A stretch of DNA of 64,000 bases, from assembly GCA_963824225.1 (NCBI GenBank), contig CAWGOF010000001.1, positions 1-64,000 of the forward strand. Direction: 5' to 3'. Positions 27,638 to 34,872 of the stretch are shown here, one piece after another (positions within the stretch are counted from its first letter, which is position 1; every line of letters begins with the position of its first letter). The notes under the pieces are model-generated. The model searched no databases. It was not told the DNA's origin and worked only from the letters and a program-made list of their open reading frames with translations. This stretch comes from CAWGOF01 sp963824225. Its GTDB lineage: Bacteria; Acidobacteriota; Polarisedimenticolia; Polarisedimenticolales; Polarisedimenticolaceae. The translations under genes and the position numbers were made by a program.

Positions 27638-27904
27638 TCAGCGCTTCTTCTGCTGGTACGCCCGCAGCACAGCCATCGCCTGACGCAGGCGCTGCAGTCG
27701 GCGCTGTCGCGCCTGCAGGTCGGGCATCTCCTCCTGTACGACCGACTCGCCCCGCAGCTCGCGCATGTAACGCTCGGCCTCGTGGGCCAGCTGCTGCACC
27801 TCGCCCTCGGCCATGCCCCGAAACGTCCGCTCGGTCAGCTGGACGTAGCCCTCGCCGATGTCGCGGGCCATGTTGAACGCGCTGCCTCCGAGGAACGGGC
27901 TCAT
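27638..27904 (-). CDS. Small helical protein, function unknown
   Basis: An 88-residue protein starting at ATG 27904, which overlaps the stop of the endonuclease/phosphatase-fold gene (ATGA), so the two are coupled. The sequence is nearly all helix: FNMARDIGEGYVQLTERTFR, then acidic and basic heptads, and a C-terminal RQRRLQRLRQAMAVLRAYQQ likely to form a coiled coil. No cysteine or catalytic motif is visible. I do not recognise a family. Confidence 0.7.
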   Translation of the reverse strand: MSPFLGGSAFNMARDIGEGYVQLTERTFRGMAEGEVQQLAHEAERYMRELRGESVVQEEMPDLQARQRRLQRLRQAMAVLRAYQQKKR

Positions 27905-28671
27905 CGTGGCCCTCCGCGCGGCTCGGGCAGCTCGAACTCCGCGACCACCGGCAGATGATCGCTGGCCACTCGAGCGACGCCGCAGGCGACACGTCCGCGC
28001 GGCGATGCGCCGCAGGGGCCCGCGGAAGTAGATCCGGTCCAGGCCGGTCGTGCGGAGAGAAGGACGGGTAGGTCCGGAACGTTCCGTTGTACGGCAGAGT
28101 CGCGCCGCGTCGCGCAGCGGAAGTCGAGGATCTCGGTGAAGATCGGATCGAGCCGCAAGGTCCAGTCGTTGAAGTCGCCGCCCACGACGCAAGCGCGGGT
28201 CGGATCGAGGCCGGCGAACTCGCGCGAGTGCGCGAGCAGACCGACCTGCCGCGCGCGCTCGCGGGACGACAGGCCGAGGTGCAGGTTGAACACCTCGACC
28301 TCCGATCCGCGCCCGCCGTTACGCGTCAAGCGGATCGTCGTGTGCTGGCAGCCCCGGCGCTTCCGCGCGCCGATCGTCAGGTCGATGTTCCGCTCGCGCA
28401 GGATCGGGTAGCGGCTGAGCGTTGCGTTGCCGTACCGCCCCTTGCGCAGCGTCACGTTGTGGCCCACCGCGTAGTACCGGTAGTCCAGCTCCTCCGAGAT
28501 CAGCCGCGCCAGGTCGAGCTCCCGCGAGCGCGGAGCTCCGTCGTCGACCTCCTGCAGCAGGACGACGTCGGCGTCGTGATGCGCCAAGACGTCGAGGACC
28601 CGTCGCGGCCGGAACCGGCGGTCGACGCCGATCGCTCGGTGGATGTTGTAGGACAGGATCCGGACGTGCAA
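27901..28671 (-). CDS. Endonuclease/exonuclease/phosphatase-fold protein, broken by three +1 shifts
   Basis: An EEP-superfamily hydrolase (DNase I / inositol phosphatase fold). Motifs are ILSYNIHRAIG, VLLQEVDDG, FNLHLGLSSRERARQ, VVGGDFNDWTLRLD and SDHLPVVAEFEL. TTG 28671 is used as start because GGAGGGG lies about six bases upstream. The last third needs three single extra bases skipped: near 28101 (to read LPYNGTFRTYPSFSP), near 28042 (to read LDRIYFRGPLRRI) and near 27985 (to reach VARVASDHLPVV). The sum of three restores the first frame, so an uninterrupted but wrong reading also exists. The corrected product is about 255 residues. Confidence 0.8.
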   Translation of the reverse strand: MHVRILSYNIHRAIGVDRRFRPRRVLDVLAHHDADVVLLQEVDDGAPRSRELDLARLISEELDYRYYAVGHNVTLRKGRYGNATLSRYPILRERNIDLTIGARKRRGCQHTTIRLTRNGGRGSEVEVFNLHLGLSSRERARQVGLLAHSREFAGLDPTRACVVGGDFNDWTLRLDPIFTEILDFRCATRRDSAVQRNVPDLPVLLSARPAWTGSTSAGPCGASPRGRVACGVARVASDHLPVVAEFELPEPRGGPR

Positions 28672-28761
28672 TCGGGTCCCCTCCGGCGACGCGACGACGT
28701 TCCCTTGTACTATGAAGCGGAGCGTCGGCGGCGACAAGGCCGCACGGACCGCTCGGCACTC

Positions 28762-29706
28762 ATGTCGCACGCTTTGCCAGTGCCCGCGGTGATCCTCGGC
28801 GGCAGCGACCGCCGGATCACCGATCTGCCCGAGCAGGGGCGGGATAAGCACCCGCTCGCCGGGTTCAAGGGCGCGCGGATCCGCGTAGGCCAGCGCTCGC
28901 TGGTCGAGGTGCTCGTCGAGCGCCTGCGCGCGAGCGGGGCGTTCGACCCGGTGTTCGTCGTCGGGCCGGCGGCGGTGTACGCCCGCCTGCTGCCCGGTCC
29001 GATGGTGATCGACGCCGACGGGAGCTTCGGCGCGAACATCCGCGCCGGCATCGAGGCGCTGAGCGCTCGGTGCCCCGGACGCGTGATCGCGTTCTTTACC
29101 TGCGACATCCTGCCCGAGCCCGAGAGACTGCGCCGGCTGATGGACCGGTTCGTCGGCGACGGGCCGTTCGATCTGTGGTTCCCGCTCGTTCGCGCGCCCG
29201 ACCGGTCGGCCGAGCTCGGCGCGTCGGCGTGGAAGCCGGCGTACCGCATCCGCGTCGGTCCGGCGGAGCCGCCGACCGCCGTGTTGCCGGGCCACCTGGC
29301 GATCGTCGATCCCGCGGCTCTGCGCCTCGCGTTCCTGTACCGGTTGCTCGATGCGGGCTATCGCACGCGCAACCGCCCGATCGACCGTCGCCGCGGCGCG
29401 ATGCTCCGCGGCGTCCTGGCCGAGCTGGTGGCCGAGGACTTCGCGCGGCTCCTGCGCCTGCGGGCGCCGACGGTGACGTGGACGATGCTCCGTGTCGGGC
29501 TGCCTGCGGTGCGCATGTTGCGGGACGGCGTGATCACGCTGGGCGACCTCGAGCGCGTTCTGCGCACGACGTTCGTGCGCGGCCGCCATCGGCGCCTGCA
29601 TCCGGGCCGGCGCGTGCACCTGCCGATCGTGGACGAGCTGTTCCTGGCGCGGGACATCGACACGGTCGAGGAAGCCCGGGAGCTCGGGGCCTCGGTGGCC
29701 GACTGA
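28762..29706 (+). CDS. Nucleotidyltransferase-like (MobA-type) protein
   Basis: A 314-residue protein whose first half resembles NTP-transferase/MobA-like folds: VPAVILGGSDRRITDLPEQG, then LVEVLVERLRASGAFDPVFV, and AFFTCDILPEPERLRRLM, where the TCDI position would be the metal-binding Asp. The usual glycine-rich GGxGxRM start is only partly conserved (ILGGSDRRI), so activity is uncertain. The second half (ALRLAFLYRLLDAGYRTRNR onward) is helical with no assignment. The start is ATG 28762. TACTAT at 28708-28713 is a possible -10 in the gap between the divergent genes. Confidence 0.6.
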   Translation: MSHALPVPAVILGGSDRRITDLPEQGRDKHPLAGFKGARIRVGQRSLVEVLVERLRASGAFDPVFVVGPAAVYARLLPGPMVIDADGSFGANIRAGIEALSARCPGRVIAFFTCDILPEPERLRRLMDRFVGDGPFDLWFPLVRAPDRSAELGASAWKPAYRIRVGPAEPPTAVLPGHLAIVDPAALRLAFLYRLLDAGYRTRNRPIDRRRGAMLRGVLAELVAEDFARLLRLRAPTVTWTMLRVGLPAVRMLRDGVITLGDLERVLRTTFVRGRHRRLHPGRRVHLPIVDELFLARDIDTVEEARELGASVAD

Positions 29707-29734
29707 CCGGGAGCCGGCGGTCCGGGACCCGCCC

Positions 29735-29743
29735 TGCTACAAT
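29735..29743 (+). promoter_or_regulatory. Extended -10 promoter of fusA
   Basis: TGCTACAAT is a near-perfect extended -10 element (TGn-TAnnnT). It lies 51 bases before the GTG start of fusA. No good -35 is visible, as expected for extended -10 promoters. Confidence 0.6.
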
Positions 29744-29794
29744 GCGCCGCTCGCCCGGACCCGCGGTCCCCGCGGGATCCTCAGGAACCGACCC

Positions 29795-31876
29795 GTGGAA
29801 CTGCACCGGCTTCGCAATATCGGCATCAGCGCGCACATCGATTCCGGCAAGACCACGCTGACCGAGCGCGTTCTGTACTACACGCGCCGGATCCGCGCGA
29901 TCCACGACGTCAAAGGCAAGGACGGCGTGGGGGCGAAGATGGACTCGATGGAGCTCGAGCGCGAGCGCGGGATCACGATCCAGTCGGCCGCGACGCACTG
30001 CATGTGGCGCGACCATCAGATCAACATCATCGACACCCCGGGCCACGTGGACTTCACGATCGAGGTCGAGCGCTCGCTGCGCGTGCTCGACGGCGCCGTG
30101 CTCGTGCTGTGCGGCGTCGCCGGCGTGCAGTCCCAGACGCTGACGGTCGACCGGCAGATGCGACGGTACCGGGTGCCGCGGCTCGTGTTCGTCAACAAGC
30201 TCGATCGCTCGGGGGCCAACCCGTTCCGCGTGCTGAACGAGCTGCGCGACAAGCTGAAGCTCCATGCCGTGCTGCTGCAGATCCCGATCGGCCTCGAGGC
30301 GAACCACGAGGGATTGGTCGACCTGATCACGATGAAGGCCGTGTACTTCGACGGCGAGTTCGGCGAGAAGCTGCGCGAGGCCGAGATCCCCGAGGACCTG
30401 CGCGCCGAGGCCGAGCGCCGACGGCAGGAGCTGCTCGATGCGGCGTCGATGTTCGACGACACGCTGCTCGAAGCGGCGCTCGAGGACCGCGCGACACCCG
30501 AGCTGATCCGCGCCGCGGTGCGCCGCGGCACCGTTGCGCTCGAGCTGTGTCCGGTGCTCATCGGGTCGGCGTACAAGAACCGCGGGGTCCAGCCGCTGCT
30601 CGATGCGGTCGTTGTACTACCTGCCCGATCCGACCGAGGTGGCGAACGACGCGATGGATCTGGATCACGGCGAGGTGCGATTCCCGATCCGCGTCGATCC
30701 CCGGGAACGAATGGTCGCCCTGGCGTTCAAGCTCGAGGAAGGTCGGTTCGGCCAGCTGACCTACGTGCGCCTCTACCAGGGAACGCTCGTCGCGCGGCGA
30801 CACGATCTACAACACGCGCACGGAGCGCGAGACCCGCGTGGGGCGTCTGGTGCGCATGCACGCCGACGAGATGGAAGAGATCGACCACGCGTCGGCCGGC
30901 GACATCGTCGCGCTGTTCGGGGTCGATTGCGCGTCGGGCGACACGTTCACCGCGGACCGCTGGCGCGTGGCGCTGAGCTCGATCCACGTGCCCGAGCCGG
31001 TCGTGCACCTGTCGATCAAGCCCAAGGACCGGGCCACCGAGACCAAGCTGGCCAAGGCTCTGGCGCGGTTCACCAAGGAAGATCCGACGTTCCGCACGCG
31101 CGTCGACGAGGAGTCGGGCCAGACGATCGTGTCGGGGATGGGCGAGCTGCACCTCGACGTGTACGTCGAGCGCATGCGCCGCGAGTACGGGGCGGAGGTC
31201 GAGATCGGCGCGCCGCAGGTCGCGTATCGCGAGGCGATCAGCCGCCGCGCCGAGTTCGACTACGTGCACAAGAAGCAGACCGGTGGCTCGGGTCAGTACG
31301 GTCGCGTCAGCGGGTACATCGAGCCGCTCGACAGCGGCGACTTCGAGTTCGTGAACGAGGTGCGGATGGGGGCGATCTCGACCGAGTACATCCCGTCGGT
31401 CGAGAAGGGGTTCCGGTCGATGCTGCGCAAGGGGCAGCTCATCGGGTTCCCGGTCACCGGACTGCGCGTCGTGCTGAACGACGGCGCGATCGCACTCGGT
31501 CGACTCGTCGGACAACGCGTTCCAGGCCGCGGCGCGCGGCGCGTTCCGCCAGGTGTACGAGCACGCGCGACCGCAGATCCTCGAGCCGATCATGTCCGTG
31601 GCCGTCGAGGGTCCGGGTGAGTTCCAGGGCGCATTCGTCAAGACCGTGCTGCAGCGTCGGGGCATGATCATCGGCACGACCGAGACCGAGGGGTTCGTGC
31701 GCGTCGAGGCCGACGTGCCGCTGTCCGAGATGTTCGGCTACTCGACCGATCTGCGCTCGGCGTCGCAGGGCAAGGCCGAATACACGATGGAGCTCTCGCG
31801 CTACGCTCCGGTGCCGGCGTCGATCGCCGAGGAGCTGGTCAAGAAGTACGGCGCGGCCGCGCGCAGCGCGGGCTGA
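29795..31876 (+). CDS. fusA: Elongation factor G (spd/mitochondrial type), broken by three +1 shifts
   Basis: EF-G drives ribosome translocation. The GTPase motifs AHIDSGKTTLTERV, DTPGHVDF and FVNKLDR are present. The stretch KGKDGVGAKMDSMELERERG and ITIQSAATH is typical of the mtEFG1/spdEFG1 group. Three extra bases must be skipped: near 30611-30614 (to reach YYLPDPTEVAND), near 30795 (to reach GDTIYNTRTERETRVGRLVR) and near 31489 (to reach SHSVDSSDNAFQAAARGAF). After these, domains II-V read normally, including KKQTGGSGQYG and the C-terminal YSTDLRSASQGKAEYTMEL. The corrected product is about 692 residues, normal for EF-G. An essential gene in this state is either a sequence-error case or genuine frameshifting. 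Confidence 0.9.
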
Positions 31877-31900
31877 GTGACGGACCCGCGGGGGAGTCGC

Positions 31901-32602
31901 ATGCACGCCAAGCAGCTGAACGAGCGTAGCCCGGTGCGCGTCCTCGAGCGTTCGATCCACGGTGGGCTGGGCCTGGGCAACCTCGGCGTGGTCGTCGCGC
32001 GCCACGGCGTGGGCAAGACGGCGTTCCTCGTCGGCGTGGCCCTCGACGATCTCATGCACGCCCGCGACGTGCTCCACGTCTCGCTCGATCACTCGGTGGA
32101 CAAGGTGCGCACGTACTACGACGAGATCTTCGCCGAGCTGTGCCGGTCCGAAGCGCTGGACGACGTGTGGGCCGTGCGCGTCGAAGTCGAGCGCCACCGG
32201 CGGATCTACTCGTACCTCGGTGGCACGTTTTCGGTGGCCAAGCTGGCGCAGACCGTTCGATTCCTCGGCGAGCACGGCGAGTTCGCGCCACGAGCGATCA
32301 TGATCGACGGGATCGACTTCGCCGCGATCACGCTCGACGACCTGGCCGGGCTGCGCGCGATCGCTCGGTCGGTCGAGGCCGAGATGTGGCTCTCGGCCAC
32401 GACGACGCGCAACGCCGAGCGGAACGAGCGCGGCGTCCCCGAGCCGATCGCGCACCTCGAGGCAGGGATCGACGTGATCCTGACCATGGGTCACGACGGT
32501 CGAGCCGTGCACGTGGGTCTGCACAAGGATCACGGCAATCCGCAGGTCTCGGACCTGCGGCTCGCGCTCGACCCGGTCACGCTGCTTCTCGTGCGCGAAT
32601 AG
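31901..32602 (+). CDS. P-loop ATPase of the RecA/KaiC-like type
   Basis: A 233-residue protein with Walker A VARHGVGKTAFLVG and a Walker B-like strand PRAIMIDGIDFAAI. The layout (LGNLGVVVARHGVGKTAFLV, VLHVSLDHSVDKVRTYYDEI) resembles single-domain KaiC/DnaB/RadA-type ATPases. A GGGGGAG site precedes ATG 31901; a GTG at 31877 directly after the fusA stop is an alternative start. It probably shares the fusA transcript. Its partner and role are unknown. Confidence 0.75.
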   Translation: MHAKQLNERSPVRVLERSIHGGLGLGNLGVVVARHGVGKTAFLVGVALDDLMHARDVLHVSLDHSVDKVRTYYDEIFAELCRSEALDDVWAVRVEVERHRRIYSYLGGTFSVAKLAQTVRFLGEHGEFAPRAIMIDGIDFAAITLDDLAGLRAIARSVEAEMWLSATTTRNAERNERGVPEPIAHLEAGIDVILTMGHDGRAVHVGLHKDHGNPQVSDLRLALDPVTLLLVRE

Positions 32603-32615
32603 CTCGAATTCCTGA

Positions 32616-32652
32616 CGCCACCCGTCGGTGGCGCCCTGGCCAGCCATTTTTC
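32616..32652 (+). terminator. Rho-independent terminator after the ATPase gene
   Basis: CGCCACC at 32616-32622 pairs with GGTGGCG at 32627-32633 around the loop CGTC. A T-rich run (ATTTTTCTCTT) follows about a dozen bases later, and a second small hairpin (TGGC/GCCA) lies between. This likely ends the fusA transcript. Confidence 0.55.
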
Positions 32653-32654
32653 TC

Positions 32655-32683
32655 TTGACTCGTGTCGGCCCTCCCGGTTAGGG
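32655..32683 (+). promoter_or_regulatory. Sigma-70-type promoter of the TonB gene
   Basis: TTGACT at 32655-32660, 17 bases, TTAGGG at 32678-32683. The -35 and the spacing are good and the -10 is poor. A near-palindrome (GGGTAGGACCTTACCC, about 32682-32697) follows and may be an operator. AAGGAGG precedes the ATG at 32719. Confidence 0.45.
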
Positions 32684-32718
32684 GTAGGACCTTACCCAGG
32701 ACTCCAAGGAGGTGCGCG

Positions 32719-33177
32719 ATGTCGTGTTGCGTGGCCGTACTGTTCGTCCTCGGGTCGATCGTTCCGGCGACCACGTTCGCCACCGGGACGGAAACGACCG
32801 ACTCCGATTTCGTTCCCCCGCGGGTCATCGCCGCGAGCCAGGCGGTGCCGACGTATCCGCCCGCTGCGCTCGCGGGCCGATTCGACGGCGTCGTCGAGCT
32901 GAGAGCCACGGTGCGTGCGGACGGGACCGTGCGGAGCGTCGACGTCTTGTCGTGCGATCATCGGCAGCTCGGCTTCGAGGCCGCGTCCGCGGAGGCGGTG
33001 CGGTACTGGCGCTTCGAGCCCGCGCGGCGGGCCGGGGAGTCGGTCGAGGCCGCGACGACGCTGCGCGTGACGTTTCGACCGGGGGGCCCGGCGGGACGCG
33101 GGCGCTTGGCGTACTTGACCTTGGGTTCCGCCACGTCGTACACGAGCGGTGTCACGACGGTCGCGGCCAAGCGCTGA
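32719..33177 (+). CDS. Small secreted protein with a TonB C-terminal domain
   Basis: A 152-residue protein starting at ATG 32719 after a near-ideal AGGAGG. It has a short signal peptide (MSCCVAVLFVLGSIVPATTF) followed directly by a TonB C-terminal fold: AVPTYPPAALAGRFDGVVEL, VRADGTVRSVDVLS and AVRYWRFEPARRAGESV. It lacks the membrane anchor and proline-rich spacer of true TonB. It therefore cannot couple to ExbBD by itself and is probably a periplasmic TonB-domain protein. The C-terminal tail is glycine-rich. The next gene also carries a TonB domain. Confidence 0.8.
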   Translation: MSCCVAVLFVLGSIVPATTFATGTETTDSDFVPPRVIAASQAVPTYPPAALAGRFDGVVELRATVRADGTVRSVDVLSCDHRQLGFEAASAEAVRYWRFEPARRAGESVEAATTLRVTFRPGGPAGRGRLAYLTLGSATSYTSGVTTVAAKR

Positions 33178-33271
33178 TCCATCCGGCTTGAAACGCGTCC
33201 CGGGCTGGACCTACGTTCTAGCCCGGGCGCGCGGGTGTGCTGGGGAGCCGCCCGTCGATGCGCGCCGGGGG

Positions 33272-34813
33272 ATGAGCATGCCCGGCCGGACGGTCCTCGT
33301 CATCGACTACGACCCGCAGAGCATCGAGTCGACCCGCAAGTCGCTCGTCGATGCGGGCTACCAGGTCGAGGTCGCGACGGACGGAGTCGAAGGGCTCAAG
33401 ACGTTCGAGCGCGCGTGCCCTGATCTCGTGCTGATCGAGCCGATGGTGCCGAAGAAGCACGGGTTCCAGGTGTGCCGTGAGATCAAGGGCTCGGCCCGCG
33501 GGCGCGCCACGCCGGTGCTGATCACGACCGCGTTCTACAAAGGACGGAAGCACAGGGCCCAGGCCCGCGAGAACTACGGCTGCGACGACTACCTGGAGAA
33601 ACCGATCGCGCAGGTCGACCTGCTGGCCGCGTGTCGGCGGTGGGTCGACGAACGCGGAGAGCTCGATCTACCCGCGCGGCCGACCGCTGCATCGAAATCG
33701 GTCGCCCTCGACGACCTGAGCGACGACGAGATCGTCGCGCGGCTCGATGCGATGATCGATGCGGCGACCGCGCCGCCCGAGCCCGAGCCGCCCGCAATCG
33801 CGCAACCGGCAGCGGTCGCGCCGCCCAGGTCGGCCGAGCCGGCTCCGATCCCCGCGGTCATCCCGCTCGCGAAGGCGAGCGAGTCGATCACGAGGCCCGT
33901 GCCTCGCCCACCGGGAAAGCCCCCGGCGGCGGTGCGACCCGAGTCGCGCGCGCGCTCGGCCGAGGCAGCGGTGCTCGCGAGCGGAACGACACGGGCCGTC
34001 GTCGCGCGGGCGGCGGTCGAGCCTCGACGCTCGCCGCGCGCGATCCACGCCGTCCTCGCCGTCGTCGGGCTCGTGGCGCTCGGCGCGGCCGCCTGGATCT
34101 TCGCCCGTCCGGGGACCGACCCGGCGCAGGCGCTCGCCGAGGCGCCTCGACCGCAGGCGCCGACCCAGAGCCTGCCGATCGAGCGACCGGCAACCAAGCC
34201 ACGCGCGCCGCTCGACGTGCGCCCCGAACGCGTCGCTACGCCTCCGCCCGCACCCGCGAGCGCCCCCGCACCCACGCCCACGCACGAGCCGGTCCGGGCG
34301 ACCGCGAGCGAGCCCGCTTCGGCACGCCCCCCGAAGCGCCCCCGGCCCTCGAGCGAGCCGGCCCCGACACCGAGCGCGAGCGCCGAGCCTCTGGCCACCG
34401 AGCCGGCCGCTCACGACCCCCTCGCCGATCCCGTGGTCCCGATCGGACCGGCAGACCTACCCGAGCTCGCTCCCGCCGCGGACGAGACCGCCGAGCCCGC
34501 GCGCCCGGCCGTCGAGCTCGGCGCGCTCGTCGATCTGTCGGAGGTCGACTCCCCACCGGTTCCGATCCGCAAGGACGCGCCGGTCTATCCGCCGATGGCC
34601 CGCAGCCTGCGGCAGCAGGGGACCGTGATCCTGCGCGTGCTCGTCGACGAGTCGGGCGGTGTCGAGCGCGCGGAGGTGTCGCAGGGCATCGATGGACGGC
34701 TGCTCGACGGCGCGGCTCTCCGGGCGGTCAAATCCTGGCGCTACAGGCCCGCGACCCAGGACGGCGTGCGGGTCAAGGTGTGGATCACCGAGCAGGTCGT
34801 GTTCCGCCTCTGA
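33272..34813 (+). CDS. Fusion of a pseudo-receiver domain to a TonB C-terminal domain
   Basis: A 513-residue protein in four parts: receiver domain (1-125), Pro/Ala/Glu linker, one membrane helix (about 257-280, AVLAVVGLVALGAAAWIF), a long Pro-rich periplasmic spacer, and a TonB C-terminal domain (about 425-513: DAPVYPPMARSLRQQGTVIL, AVKSWRYRPATQDGVRVKVW). In the receiver the acidic pair (D12, D14) and Lys110 are kept, but the phosphoacceptor Asp is replaced by Glu56 (LVLIEPMVPKK). The domain therefore cannot be phosphorylated in the usual way and may mimic the active state. A cytoplasmic signalling domain on a TonB-like arm is unusual. A kinase gene follows 59 bases downstream. Confidence 0.85.
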   Translation: MSMPGRTVLVIDYDPQSIESTRKSLVDAGYQVEVATDGVEGLKTFERACPDLVLIEPMVPKKHGFQVCREIKGSARGRATPVLITTAFYKGRKHRAQARENYGCDDYLEKPIAQVDLLAACRRWVDERGELDLPARPTAASKSVALDDLSDDEIVARLDAMIDAATAPPEPEPPAIAQPAAVAPPRSAEPAPIPAVIPLAKASESITRPVPRPPGKPPAAVRPESRARSAEAAVLASGTTRAVVARAAVEPRRSPRAIHAVLAVVGLVALGAAAWIFARPGTDPAQALAEAPRPQAPTQSLPIERPATKPRAPLDVRPERVATPPPAPASAPAPTPTHEPVRATASEPASARPPKRPRPSSEPAPTPSASAEPLATEPAAHDPLADPVVPIGPADLPELAPAADETAEPARPAVELGALVDLSEVDSPPVPIRKDAPVYPPMARSLRQQGTVILRVLVDESGGVERAEVSQGIDGRLLDGAALRAVKSWRYRPATQDGVRVKVWITEQVVFRL

Positions 34814-34872
34814 CTTGCCCACCGGCCTCCCGGCCCTAAGTTTTGCACGGGGGTCAGGGAACGCCGGTCGCG

